Shown here piece after piece: positions 16,301-24,747 of a stretch of 64,000 nt of DNA. The stretch is from assembly GCF_018449725.1 (NCBI RefSeq), contig NZ_JAAVVC010000026.1, positions 46,624-110,623 of the forward strand, in the 5' to 3' direction. Below the pieces are notes generated by a model that worked only from the letters and a program-made list of their open reading frames with translations, ran no database searches and was not told the origin of the DNA. A program made the position numbers and the translations under genes. This DNA comes from Pseudomonas sp. dw_612 (lineage in GTDB: Bacteria; Pseudomonadota; Gammaproteobacteria; Pseudomonadales; Pseudomonadaceae). Numbering within the stretch: the stretch's first letter is position 1; each line of letters opens with the position of its first letter.

Positions 16301-19204
16301 CACGAAGCGCTGATCAACATGCTCGACGAACTGGCGGCGGGCCAGGAAGTCAGCCCGCAACCGGAACGCGTGCGGGCCTTGCACGGGTTGCTCGATACCA
16401 GCCTCGATCCGTCGGCCATGGGCCTGATTCGCAGCGACGGCAGCCGCGCGTTGAGCATTCGCGAACTCGGTAGCGCCACTGCTGAGCTGTCGCACACCGC
16501 GACGCAGATTGAACACGACGACGAGATCGTTTCGATCTTCCTCGAAGAAGCCGTGGATATCCTCGAAAGCGCCGGCCAGGCTTTGCAGCGCTGGTTGAAC
16601 GACCCGGATAACGCCGCGCCGCTGTCATCCTTGCAGCGGGATTTGCACACCCTCAAGGGTGGCGCGCGAATGGCCGAGGTCGAGGCGGTGGGTGACCTCG
16701 CCCATGAACTGGAAAACCTTTACGAAGGTTTGGTGGACCGCCGCTACAGCCACAGCGAAGCGCTGGCGCGGTTGCTGCAAACCAGTCATGACCGCTTGGC
16801 GGTGCTGCTGGAGCAACTGCAAAACCAAAAGGCGTTGGGTGATCCGAATGAGCTGATCGACGCGATTCGCGCGTTTCGTCAGGGCAATACCGCCACCGTT
16901 GAAACCGTCGAACCCAAACACGAACATGACTCCCCGGGCCATGACCCGGAGCTGCTGGAAATCTTCCTGGAGGAAGGTTTCGACATCATCGAAAACTCCG
17001 GCGCGGCGCTGGTGCGCTGGCAAGCCGAGCCGTCGAATCGCCAGGAAGTCGAAACCCTGCTGCGGGATTTGCATACGCTGAAGGGCGGCGCGCGGATGGT
17101 GGAAATCGCCCCGATCGGCGATTTGGCCCATGAACTGGAATTCCTTTACGAAGGCCTGTCGGCGGGTGTGCTGCAACCGACGTCAGCGTTGTTCACGCTG
17201 TTGCAAAGCAGCCACGACCGGTTGGCGCAGATGCTTGATGCCACCCGCGCTGGCCAGCCTTGTCCGCCGGCGGATCGGCTGATCGACGCGATCAAGAACT
17301 TCAGCCATCCGGTCGTTCCCGAAGCCCCGGTCGTCGCGCCGGTGGCTGCCAAAATTGAAGTGCCGGCACCGGATGCCGGTGTCGACATGGTCAAGGTCTC
17401 GGCCGAGCTGCTCGACGATCTGGTCAACCTTGCCGGGGAAACCTCGATCTTCCGTGGCCGCATCGAGCAGCAGGTCAACGATGCCCGCGTCGCCCTGAGC
17501 GAGATGGAAACCACCATCGAACGGATGCGCGATCAGTTGCGCCGCCTCGACACCGAAACCCAAGGCCGGATTCTCAGTCGTCAACAAGTCGAAGCCGAAC
17601 GCCTGGGCTACGAAGAATTTGATCCGCTGGAAATGGACCGTCATTCGCAATTGCAGCAACTGTCCCGGGCGCTGTTCGAATCCGCCTCCGACTTGCTCGA
17701 CCTCAAGGAAACCCTCGACCGGACCAATCAGGACGCGGAAAACCTGCTGCAACAGCAGGGCCGCATCAACACCGAATTGCAGGAAGGCCTGATGCGCACG
17801 CGCATGGTGCCGTTCGAACGGATGTTGCCGCGCCTGAAACGCATCGTGCGGCAGGTGTCCGGCGAGTTGGGCAAGGACGTGGAATTCGTGGTCGGCAACG
17901 CCGAAGGCGAGATGGATCGCAACGTGCTGGAACGCATGGCCGCGCCGCTGGAGCACATGCTGCGCAACGCTGTGGATCACGGTCTGGAATCCGCTGAAGT
18001 GCGGATCGCGGCGGGGAAACCGGCTCAGGGGCGCATTACGCTGGATCTGTCGCGAGAGGGCGGCGACATCATTTTCGACATTCGCGATGACGGCGCCGGT
18101 GTGCCACTGGACGCGGTGCGGCGCAAGGCGATCAAGCGCGGCATGCTCGCACCGGACAGCGATATCAGCGACCGCGACGTGCTGCAATTCATCCTGCAAC
18201 CCGGGTTCTCCACCGCCGAGAAAATCACCCAGATTTCCGGGCGCGGTGTGGGCATGGACGTGGTGCACGAAGAGGTGCGCCAACTCGGTGGCAGCATGAG
18301 CATCGACTCGACGGCGGGGCAGGGCGTGCATTTCCGCATTCGCCTGCCGTTTACCGTGTCGGTCAACCGGGCGCTGATGGTGCAGTGCTTTGATGATCAA
18401 TACGCGATCCCGTTGAACACCATCGACGGCATCGTCCGCGTGCTGCCCAACGAGCTCGAAGGGCATTACCGCCTCGATCCTCCGACCTATAAATACGCCG
18501 GGCAGCACTATGAACTGTGCTACCTCGGCGAACTGCTGAAAACCAGCACCCGCCCGAAACTGCTGGGCCAGAGCCTGCCGCTGCCGGTGTTGTTGGTGCA
18601 GTGCAACGAACGGCACATCGCCGTGCAGGTGGACTCGATGGCCGGCACTCGCGAGATCGTGGTCAAGAGCCTCGGCCCGCAATTTGCGGCGGTGCAGGGG
18701 TTGTCCGGGGCGACGATTTTGGGCGATGGTCGGGTGGTGCTGATTCTCGATTTGCTGGCGCCGATCCGTGCCATGCAAACCCGCGTGCCGCAACGGCCGG
18801 TGCCCCAGGAAACCGAGGCTGAGCCGCACAAACCCTTGCTGGTGTTGGTGGTGGACGACTCGGTGACGGTGCGCAAGGTCACCAGCCGCTTGCTCGAACG
18901 CCACGGCATGAACGTGCTGACCGCCAAGGACGGCGTCGACGCCATGCTGCTGCTCGAAGATCACCTGCCCGACTTGATGCTGCTGGACATCGAAATGCCG
19001 CGCATGGACGGCTTCGAAGTCGCCACACAAGTGCGCGCCGACGAACGTTTGCAGCACCTGCCGATCATCATGATCACCTCCCGCACCGGCCAAAAACACC
19101 GCGACCGTGCGATGGCCATCGGCGTCAACGACTACCTCGGCAAGCCGTACCAGGAATCGGTATTGCTCGAAAGCATCGCGCTGTGGAGCAAAACCCATGC
19201 TTGA
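13310..19204 (+). CDS. chpA: Hybrid histidine kinase ChpA (PilL) with multiple phosphotransfer domains
   Basis: 1964 residues from ATG 13310 (GGAG spaced five bases; GTG at 13304 is also in frame). Four canonical Hpt sites with HTLKG lie near residues 669, 808, 1110 and 1252. An N-terminal divergent site reads IHQVHGSL near 47. Two Hpt-like modules have Thr in place of His (LTQVRGA near 474, LTTLGEG near 950), recalling the Thr-phosphotransfer domain described in P. aeruginosa ChpA. The kinase core follows (LRNAVDHGLE near 1555, DDGAGV near 1593, GRGVGMDVV near 1644), then a CheW domain (about 1680-1825) and a receiver with Asp near 1893 in LLDIEMPRMDG. At 1964 residues it is clearly shorter than the roughly 2480-residue P. 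aeruginosa protein. Confidence 0.95.
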   Translation: MGDRHDYVALEWVKGEIAETLKQAHQALEQLLDDPQATHALDECLTCIHQVHGSLQMVEFYGAALLAEEMEQLTAALQQNRVSHRDEAIHLLRQALGQLPIYLDRVQGARRDLPLVVLPLINDLRSARGESLLSETSLFSPQLPDLPPLDQDDLALLELPELPNVLRKLRQMLQMALVGLLREQDGETNLDYLTKVFAKLETLCGDAPLSPLWQVASALVEGLRKGVIANSPALRSLFKDADKELKRLLEQGMAGINQAPPPELLKSLLFYIAKAEHPTGQMLTMKDRYGLDDALPDSAMVDEERARLAGPDRDAMRSVLAALCEELVRVKERLDLFVRSDRQHTSDLESLLAPLRQIADTLAVLGFGQPRKVIIDQLAVVLSLAQGQREPNDAILMDVAGALLYVEATLAGMVGTVEPESQEESRLPTTDLTQIHQIVIREARICLQQAKDMIVDYIDADWDRQQLQPLPALLTQVRGALAMIPLTRAASLIEACNGFIREHLLVDTDHPGWQQLDSLADVITSIEYYLERLNDDPQEVGEQLLDVAENSLAALGFFPSEKLVPVLEDVLSPNEAQVMQDLQELDDPETVQSLAAVLASPVSAVNPPALNTPGSLLPPPSGEEPVDDELREVFLEETDEVLDVLHQYLPRWSANADDAAALSELRRAFHTLKGSGRMVRALVLGELAWAMENLLNRVLEHSVKPGLAVQQLLTDALNLLPELITEFAANAQRQRDDVDRLAARAHALAKGDESLSDEDTQDVAALDPLLLEIFRNEAETHLASLNRFLDQAAEHVPLQASDELQRALHTLKGSASMAGVVPIAELAAPLDQLAREYKAHLIALDLDEVELLLEAEGLFRLGLRQLKTDPLADIPDARSLIERTHAMLDERLEAILSAPNRALRVKRDPQLINNFLAQGMDILLDAESLLQRWQQHPGERQELSALLDELTTLGEGAHLADLHPVDELCEALLDLYGAVEESSLAVSDAFFHEAQSAHEALINMLDELAAGQEVSPQPERVRALHGLLDTSLDPSAMGLIRSDGSRALSIRELGSATAELSHTATQIEHDDEIVSIFLEEAVDILESAGQALQRWLNDPDNAAPLSSLQRDLHTLKGGARMAEVEAVGDLAHELENLYEGLVDRRYSHSEALARLLQTSHDRLAVLLEQLQNQKALGDPNELIDAIRAFRQGNTATVETVEPKHEHDSPGHDPELLEIFLEEGFDIIENSGAALVRWQAEPSNRQEVETLLRDLHTLKGGARMVEIAPIGDLAHELEFLYEGLSAGVLQPTSALFTLLQSSHDRLAQMLDATRAGQPCPPADRLIDAIKNFSHPVVPEAPVVAPVAAKIEVPAPDAGVDMVKVSAELLDDLVNLAGETSIFRGRIEQQVNDARVALSEMETTIERMRDQLRRLDTETQGRILSRQQVEAERLGYEEFDPLEMDRHSQLQQLSRALFESASDLLDLKETLDRTNQDAENLLQQQGRINTELQEGLMRTRMVPFERMLPRLKRIVRQVSGELGKDVEFVVGNAEGEMDRNVLERMAAPLEHMLRNAVDHGLESAEVRIAAGKPAQGRITLDLSREGGDIIFDIRDDGAGVPLDAVRRKAIKRGMLAPDSDISDRDVLQFILQPGFSTAEKITQISGRGVGMDVVHEEVRQLGGSMSIDSTAGQGVHFRIRLPFTVSVNRALMVQCFDDQYAIPLNTIDGIVRVLPNELEGHYRLDPPTYKYAGQHYELCYLGELLKTSTRPKLLGQSLPLPVLLVQCNERHIAVQVDSMAGTREIVVKSLGPQFAAVQGLSGATILGDGRVVLILDLLAPIRAMQTRVPQRPVPQETEAEPHKPLLVLVVDDSVTVRKVTSRLLERHGMNVLTAKDGVDAMLLLEDHLPDLMLLDIEMPRMDGFEVATQVRADERLQHLPIIMITSRTGQKHRDRAMAIGVNDYLGKPYQESVLLESIALWSKTHA

Positions 19205-19652
19205 GCATCGCACCAGCAACCTCACCGGGCTGTTGCTGCCCTTGGCGGATCGCAATTTGATCCTGCCCAACGTCGCTGTGGCTGAACTGATCGACTATCA
19301 ACCGGCGGCGTTCGATCTTGATACGCCGCCGTGGTATTTGGGGCTGGTGACGTGGCGGGATCGGCAGATTCCGTTGCTCAGTTTTGAGTCGGCGTGTGGC
19401 AACAAAGTGGTGATTGGCGAGCGGGTAAGGATCGTCATCCTCAATGCGCTGGGCGGGCGGCCGGAGTTGAAGTTCATTGCGCTGTTGGTGCAGGGGATTC
19501 CGCGGTCTTACAAGCTCGATAGCCAGTTGAGCTATGTGGATGTGCCGTTGTGTCCGCTGGAACAGGCGGCGGTGCAGGTGGGGGAGCAAGTGGCCAAGGT
19601 GCCGGATTTGCTGGCGCTGGAGGAGTTGTTAGTGAATGCCGGGCTCGTCTGA
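19197..19652 (+). CDS. chpC: CheW-like protein ChpC
   Basis: 151 residues, one CheW domain (LLLPLADRNLILPNVAVAEL, YLGLVTWRDRQIPLLSFE, IALLVQGIPRSY). The ATG overlaps the chpA stop by eight bases, so the two are translationally coupled. ChpC is thought to add alternative receptor inputs to ChpA. In P. aeruginosa chpB (CheB-type methylesterase) lies between chpA and chpC; no such gene exists here. Confidence 0.88.
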   Translation: MLEHRTSNLTGLLLPLADRNLILPNVAVAELIDYQPAAFDLDTPPWYLGLVTWRDRQIPLLSFESACGNKVVIGERVRIVILNALGGRPELKFIALLVQGIPRSYKLDSQLSYVDVPLCPLEQAAVQVGEQVAKVPDLLALEELLVNAGLV

Positions 19653-19660
19653 CGGGCCCC

Positions 19661-19755
19661 TTCGCGAGCAAGCCCGCTCCCACATTGGATCTTCAGTGAA
19701 CACAACTTGTGTGCACGACCGGAACCCCCTGTGGGAGCGGGCTTGCTCGCGAAGG
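19661..19755. repeat. REPIN
   Basis: Inverted pair TTCGCGAGCAAGCCCGCTCC / GTGGGAGCGGGCTTGCTCGC with a loop of about 45 bases, just after chpC. Confidence 0.85.
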
Positions 19756-19868
19756 CGACCTTCAATTCACCTCAAATCTGACGGCTAAACCTTACCCTCA
19801 GCCATCGCCTCATGGCGGTCCAGCACTCGCTCGACCAACACCTGCGCACCCTCCGCCATATCGGCTCA
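19756..19868 (-). pseudogene. 3' remnant of a DUF6124 gene
   Basis: This stretch closely repeats the region around 27166-27280, which holds the end of the intact DUF6124 gene and its downstream flank. Shared blocks include ACGGCTAAACCTTACCCTCA and GCCATCGCCTCATGG, plus adjoining CCTTCAATTCACC. Homology fades near 19866, exactly where the neighbouring zinc-ribbon gene ends. Only about 25 codons remain and no start is present. Confidence 0.7.
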
Positions 19869-20840
19869 CGAATCTGAACTCCGCCTCCGGGAGTACTTGG
19901 GTGGAACGGTAAGGTGCCGCTTTGATTCGGGGTTATGTCGAGAGCCTGCTACAACGATCAACGCCCCGCCGTCTCGCACAAAATCATTCACCTCTTTGAC
20001 TCGGCGACTTCGTAGCCAGGTAATCCATTTGGCCAGCTCGGTGTAACCCTGTTGTTCAAACATCTGCAGGAAACGCACCTGCCAGCGTTTGCACGCCGCC
20101 CCGCAAAGCCCTGTTCGTCGCTGCAGGTCAACCACACTCTCGCCATTGATCAGCCCTTGGACAAAACCCAGCCAGAGGTCCGGATAACCTAGACGGGACA
20201 GCAAAGTGCCATGGAGCAAGCTCCTCGTGCTCCAACAACCGTAGCAACGAAAGTCAGGGCGTCGCTCGTCTATACGCTGCATATGAGGTGAACCACACTT
20301 CAGGCAGGCCACCTGCTGAATGGTCAACAACTGCTCCAACCCACTCAGAAACGCCTGTGCCTGGATCGCAATATGCGCGGGCGGCTCCAGGTTGGTTCGA
20401 TCTTGCCGTGCTGACCACCAGCGGTACAACGCTGGAAATTCTTTAGCCATCACGGCTCGGCAGGGCTTGATCCAGCGCCACGTGGTGCTGGGGGAAATAC
20501 CCATGGCGATGGCGATAGTGGGCGTCGGCCAACCGGCTAACAGGTATTGACCATAGATCCACCACAGGTGCATCAGCCCGTAATTCTTAAAGGGGTTTTT
20601 CGTCAGACAATTGAAACCTTTGTCGCAAGCAACGCAGCGGTAAAAAGGCAGCCGCAGGCTTAGGCTGGCGTCCAGTCTGAAGCGAGGATGACCGCACTTT
20701 GGGCACTCAACCGGTGATGTATTGGGCAGGTCGTGTAGATAGCGGATAAAGGCTTCTGCTTGGCCGTGGAGTTCGACGGGAAGGCAGATGTGGTAGTCGG
20801 GTGGCGTGTGAGCATCGGACGTTGAGCTTGAATTTTTCAT
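19866..20840 (-). CDS. Double zinc-ribbon protein, DUF746-like / transposase-related
   Basis: 324 residues. A first zinc ribbon has C46-x2-C49 and C69-x2-C72, followed by a helical segment with a helix-turn-helix look (PTIAIAMGISPSTTWRWIKP). The middle has a second C-x2-C pair (CLKCGS, then FRCYGC) and another helix-turn-helix-like stretch (VVDLQRRTGLCGAACKRW). The C-terminus is basic (PPKYSRRRSSDS). The arrangement recalls DUF746 proteins and zinc-ribbon transposase N-termini. I see no DDE catalytic core or terminal inverted repeats. The stop codon falls at the edge of the DUF6124 remnant, so the C-terminus may be truncated by recombination. Function unknown. Confidence 0.55.
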   Translation of the reverse strand: MKNSSSTSDAHTPPDYHICLPVELHGQAEAFIRYLHDLPNTSPVECPKCGHPRFRLDASLSLRLPFYRCVACDKGFNCLTKNPFKNYGLMHLWWIYGQYLLAGWPTPTIAIAMGISPSTTWRWIKPCRAVMAKEFPALYRWWSARQDRTNLEPPAHIAIQAQAFLSGLEQLLTIQQVACLKCGSPHMQRIDERRPDFRCYGCWSTRSLLHGTLLSRLGYPDLWLGFVQGLINGESVVDLQRRTGLCGAACKRWQVRFLQMFEQQGYTELAKWITWLRSRRVKEVNDFVRDGGALIVVAGSRHNPESKRHLTVPPKYSRRRSSDS

Positions 20841-20923
20841 AGAGAATCTAGCGGGTTAACCGTTTAGCCTCGGGACGTGGGCTCCTGAAGATGCGTATCC
20901 GGTGAGGGGTTGCTGCATTTCTT

Positions 20924-23110
20924 TCAAATCACCGAATCAATATCAAAGTCATGCGGTGCCCCCACGGCATGGCCGTAGATCGAAGCCACCAGTTGGTCAT
21001 CACTTTCGCGGCGTGGGGCCATGGCCATTTGTTCTTTGACTTGATTTTCAGCATGGTCGAGCCAGCGTTGCAGGTTTTCTGCCAACCGTTCGGGCTCAGT
21101 GACGAGCGACCCGTAGACCTTTTTTTCGGTGATGTGGTTATACCGAAGGGGATCCAGTCGTTTGAGCGTCACGTTTACTTTGTTGATCTCAAGACTTATG
21201 GCGTTGATGTCTGCCTCGTAGGTTTCCTTATATTTCATGTTTTTGTTCGATAGGTTGTTTTGCCCGGAGCGCAATTGATCGTTGACGCTTTTAAGCGCAG
21301 TCGATATCCGTTCAAACTCCGCGTGGGTCACGAGTGGGCGTTTTTCCTTGATGGCTTCCTGCGAACGCTTGAGTGATGCCCAGCAGGCGGGAATGTAGCT
21401 GCCGACCATCGAATGGCTGGCCGCATTGAGCAGTTGAATCAGCAAACCAGGTCGATCCGGGAGCCCGTTTAGTTGCTGGATGGCCACCGAGCACGCGGCA
21501 TGCTGGGTAATGGTGTCGCAGCCGGGTTCCCACAGGATCATGGACACTTCGTTGCGGCTGAACTCCACCGGCATCGCATGATGCAAGGTGCCGTGATGGC
21601 CGTAGGGTTCGCCTGTCCAGTTGGTGATGCCCGCTACAAAAACCGAGACGCCAGCCGGCACGTTGACGAAGGTCAGCGCCACGCCTGCACCGAAAATGCG
21701 GGCCTTGGTGTTCATCCAGGTGCCGGGCACGCTGGGCACCGGGTCGTTGTGGGCGACCATGCGGTAATGCGTCAGCGGTTCTGCACCTTTTATGAAATTG
21801 GCATCGCCGGCACGGGGGGCGCCGTAGGTGTAGAGCTGGATGTTGTAGCCTTCAGGTCTGCGACGCAGCATTTCCGAGAGCAGCAATGCCACTGCGCCAC
21901 CGAGGCTGTGGCCGCAGATCAATAGTTTTTGACCGGCATAAAACTTGTCGAGGTATTTCACGACGAAGTCATAAGCTTTTTGCGCGCCCTCGTAAAAGCC
22001 ACGGTGAACTTTGCTGCCGGTATCTTCAAACGGTATTTGAAACGCATCGGCGTCGCGCAGGCCATCCGCCATGAGTTCGTAGGTGCCACGCACTGAAATC
22101 AGGATCAGTTCGTCGTGGTGGGTAATGAAGGCCTGGGTATCGGTAGATTCCGAGCCAAGGTCCCGGTCGTCGAAGAAGTGAATGTTGGCAGGGTGTTCCT
22201 GATCGTCTCCCAGTGCAGGGTTGTTTACGGCATAGAGGTCTGGGTCGAAGGGCACGATTTCCAGGCGTTTGGAGTACGGCACGTCCTCATACAGTGGGTA
22301 GTAAGCGGTTTTTTGTCCGGAATCGACTTTCCCGAGTTCTTCAAACTTGGCCAGTGCGTCGCCGAACCAGTTACCCACGCTGGGTTGCTGGGGGAAGCTA
22401 ACAGTCTTGGTTTTGACGGGTTGCTCATCGGGCTTTTGGCCAAAGGGGCAATAACTCAAAGTGGCCATCAGCGCCAATTGATAGAGGTTGAGCGCACAGT
22501 AATCGGCGTCGGTGGACAGCATGAGACGCAAGGCCCGCAGCGGGCGCACTTCCAGTACTGTGTGCTTTAGCGGCATGAGGGCAACACCGTGGCCACCCGA
22601 CTTGCCCATGATTTTCGCCGGCCCCGATCTCATCGGGTAATGGCTGTAAACCTGGGGCGGTAAATGTGCGACATGCTCGACCAGATGACGCACTTCCAAC
22701 TGGAAAAATGCATCGGCGCAGGCTTGTGCGGGATTTTCTTTGGTGCGGGTGGCGTTTTGGTTCAGGTAACGGGTTTGCTCGGCGCGGACTTGGAGTTCAG
22801 TGATTTTGAGGGGGTAATGGGGTCTTGTTTGTAAGTCTTTATATAGCTGTTCTGACCCTTGGTACTTTTGATCAAGTAAAAGCGAAATGGGGCCTGCGAA
22901 GTGATCAGTAATTTTACCGGTGCCCGTGACATCCAGATGCCCCTCGTAGGTTTTCCTTTCTGAATCGGTGACGACGTAGGTCAACCCCGCGTAGGGTTCA
23001 CCAGAGCCGAACTCATCGACTAGCTGAAAGCTGCTCCATCGACCCTGTGCGGGGCACGCCAATACTCGGCTGCTCAGCGGGGATTCCAATTCTTTTTCCA
23101 TTGAGGTCAT
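20924..23110 (-). CDS. Class 3 lipase, probable type VI secretion effector (Tle-like)
   Basis: 728 residues. The alpha/beta hydrolase core lies at about 325-515: the nucleophile elbow GHSLGGA with Ser402, a candidate Asp456 in AHNDPVPSVP, and a candidate His in YGHHGTLHHA (504-511). Residues 1-320 match no domain I can name; the C-terminal 180 are helical and charged. There is no signal peptide, as expected for T6SS cargo. AAGGAG overlaps the end of the lipoprotein gene, and the four genes from vgrG form one operon. The family acts on membrane phospholipids of target cells. Which Tle subfamily it belongs to cannot be decided here. Confidence 0.85.
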   Translation of the reverse strand: MTSMEKELESPLSSRVLACPAQGRWSSFQLVDEFGSGEPYAGLTYVVTDSERKTYEGHLDVTGTGKITDHFAGPISLLLDQKYQGSEQLYKDLQTRPHYPLKITELQVRAEQTRYLNQNATRTKENPAQACADAFFQLEVRHLVEHVAHLPPQVYSHYPMRSGPAKIMGKSGGHGVALMPLKHTVLEVRPLRALRLMLSTDADYCALNLYQLALMATLSYCPFGQKPDEQPVKTKTVSFPQQPSVGNWFGDALAKFEELGKVDSGQKTAYYPLYEDVPYSKRLEIVPFDPDLYAVNNPALGDDQEHPANIHFFDDRDLGSESTDTQAFITHHDELILISVRGTYELMADGLRDADAFQIPFEDTGSKVHRGFYEGAQKAYDFVVKYLDKFYAGQKLLICGHSLGGAVALLLSEMLRRRPEGYNIQLYTYGAPRAGDANFIKGAEPLTHYRMVAHNDPVPSVPGTWMNTKARIFGAGVALTFVNVPAGVSVFVAGITNWTGEPYGHHGTLHHAMPVEFSRNEVSMILWEPGCDTITQHAACSVAIQQLNGLPDRPGLLIQLLNAASHSMVGSYIPACWASLKRSQEAIKEKRPLVTHAEFERISTALKSVNDQLRSGQNNLSNKNMKYKETYEADINAISLEINKVNVTLKRLDPLRYNHITEKKVYGSLVTEPERLAENLQRWLDHAENQVKEQMAMAPRRESDDQLVASIYGHAVGAPHDFDIDSVI

Positions 23111-23122
23111 GCCGAAAGCTCC

Positions 23123-23896
23123 TTATTCGGTGCAGCCTGGGTAAATGGTGCATTGCCTGCCGTCAGGCATCTGAAAGCCGCTGAAGTCTTTGTAATTGCC
23201 ATTGCAGTAAGCTCGCTGATCCTCAAATCCTTTGCCCAAACAGCGCTTCCAGCCGTTCGGAACTTTGACCCACGTATCTCCCCATCCAGGCGTTTCTTCT
23301 GCGGCCAACTTGATGTGCATCTTCACGGTCGTACCCGGCAACTGGTCCGGGGTGAACGCCGCGAAAGGCTGGCCACGTCCCCGCTCGCCCTGTGCATCGA
23401 TTGTTTTGCAGTTGAGAATTTTCCTGAGGATGCGGGGCTTGCCTGAGGTGCGGAACAGCCATTGGCATTCACCGAAGAAGTCACTTTCGCCCGCTTCGTT
23501 AACGACGCTTTTGTACTGATCCGCCACCTCGTCGCGAACAAACACGCTGGCGATGTCCCCTCCAAAATCTCCCCGGGCTTTTCCATAGGTCGCGTTGATA
23601 TCCAACTTGATGCGACTAATGACCAGCGGGCAGCCACCGACCGTTCGGCGCAGGGCGATTTCAGCGGTTGGTTGGTAGTTTTCACGCCATTTCATGTTGT
23701 AGCCGACGGCGGTGTTGCGCCCTCCCGGCACGGTGCAGGTTTCGCCCTTGGCCGGCACATACACGGCAATGGCCTGATAGGCGAAGTCGGGCGGCAGGTC
23801 GGCGGTAAAGGTAAAAGTGTTCGGCTGGCTGCTGGCGCAACCTGCGATTAGCGCGAAACAGGCCCCCAAACTTGCGTTAAGCACCAGACGATTCAT
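23123..23896 (-). CDS. Lipoprotein, probable immunity to the T6SS lipase
   Basis: 257 residues from ATG 23896, which overlaps the adaptor stop by four bases (ATGA). The signal peptide ends in a lipobox LIAGC, so Cys is lipidated and the protein faces the periplasm. The mature part has many cysteines (for instance FGECQWLF, ILNCKTI, CTIYPGC) that could form disulphides. It does not resemble a family I can name. Its place between effector and adaptor, and its periplasmic location, match immunity lipoproteins of T6SS phospholipases. This role is inferred from context only. Confidence 0.65.
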   Translation of the reverse strand: MNRLVLNASLGACFALIAGCASSQPNTFTFTADLPPDFAYQAIAVYVPAKGETCTVPGGRNTAVGYNMKWRENYQPTAEIALRRTVGGCPLVISRIKLDINATYGKARGDFGGDIASVFVRDEVADQYKSVVNEAGESDFFGECQWLFRTSGKPRILRKILNCKTIDAQGERGRGQPFAAFTPDQLPGTTVKMHIKLAAEETPGWGDTWVKVPNGWKRCLGKGFEDQRAYCNGNYKDFSGFQMPDGRQCTIYPGCTE

Positions 23897-24747
23897 AACG
23901 GCCCATCCCCCCGCCAAAACGCCATCGTCTGTTGCACCCGCTCAAAATGGTCACTCGGCGTTTCGCCCGGACGCACTTGCCAGTGCGACGACAATGCATA
24001 GCCCGGTGCCTGCAAGGTTTGAATCAATAGAAACGCCAATTGCTCCGGTTCGAACCAGCCCCACGCCTGTGCCTGAGCCAGTCTGTCGCGCAGCCACGCT
24101 TCAGGATCATCCTGTTCGGCCAGTTCGGCGTAGGCCCCGACATGTTCCGCCAGCAGGTAGCGGCGTGCATTGGCCAAGCGAATTTCATCGGCCTGCTCAT
24201 CGGGTAAAGGAACCTGGTGCCACAGCGGCTGATCCGGCACGGGATACGTGCCTGGGGCCGGGTTATCCGTGCATTCCCAGCGAGCTCCATTCCAGTAACA
24301 CACACTGATAGCCGGCCCGAGGTAGGCGGGGTATGCCTCGACAGGCAGTTGCGCCAGAGCGCGGCTCAACACCCGATTATCGTGAAAGCGATACAGCGCC
24401 TGCTGAGGCCGTGTGCCGATGAGCAAGCGTGCTTGCCAGTGTTTGACCAGTGTGGGCAGATCGTCTTTTTGCAGGCTGGCGAACCAGCCCCAGTTGCGCT
24501 GTGGATGTTTGCGCAGTTCATCAATGCGCCTGTCATCGACTTGATCGAAGGCGAAGACAAAAGGCCCGGCATCCGCCAGGTCAGCGATCAGGGTGTCGCC
24601 GTATACGCTCATGTACTGGTTGAACTGGCAGGTCTTCAACAGGGATTGGCGGGTGTCGCGTTCGTTCTCCGAGTCGAGAACGATGCACAACAGATGGCCA
24701 AGCCGTTGCTGCTCGATCATCCAATGACGGGGCAGGGCGTCGGTCAT
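23893..24747 (-). CDS. DUF4123 domain T6SS effector chaperone (Tap/TEC)
   Basis: 284 residues starting MTDALPRHW. The DUF4123 pattern is visible: an N-terminal alpha/beta region with LLCIVLDSEN, then ADAGPFVFAF, GWFASL and a segment ending in ARLLIGT around residues 60-115; the second half is helical. DUF4123 proteins load specific effectors onto the VgrG tip. The ATG overlaps the vgrG stop by four bases and the stop overlaps the lipoprotein start by four. The tight coupling argues that it loads the lipase onto this VgrG. Confidence 0.87.
   Translation of the reverse strand: MTDALPRHWMIEQQRLGHLLCIVLDSENERDTRQSLLKTCQFNQYMSVYGDTLIADLADAGPFVFAFDQVDDRRIDELRKHPQRNWGWFASLQKDDLPTLVKHWQARLLIGTRPQQALYRFHDNRVLSRALAQLPVEAYPAYLGPAISVCYWNGARWECTDNPAPGTYPVPDQPLWHQVPLPDEQADEIRLANARRYLLAEHVGAYAELAEQDDPEAWLRDRLAQAQAWGWFEPEQLAFLLIQTLQAPGYALSSHWQVRPGETPSDHFERVQQTMAFWRGDGPL

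Noticed and set aside
14516..16516. Long open frame (666 codons) antisense to chpA
   Set aside because: It is the complement of a GC-rich gene with strong codon bias; its product is Gln/His/Val-rich with no motif, while the chpA frame carries Hpt, kinase and receiver motifs.
20924..23110. Tle5-type phospholipase D
   Set aside because: No HxKxxxxD motifs; the GHSLG elbow places it among serine lipases.
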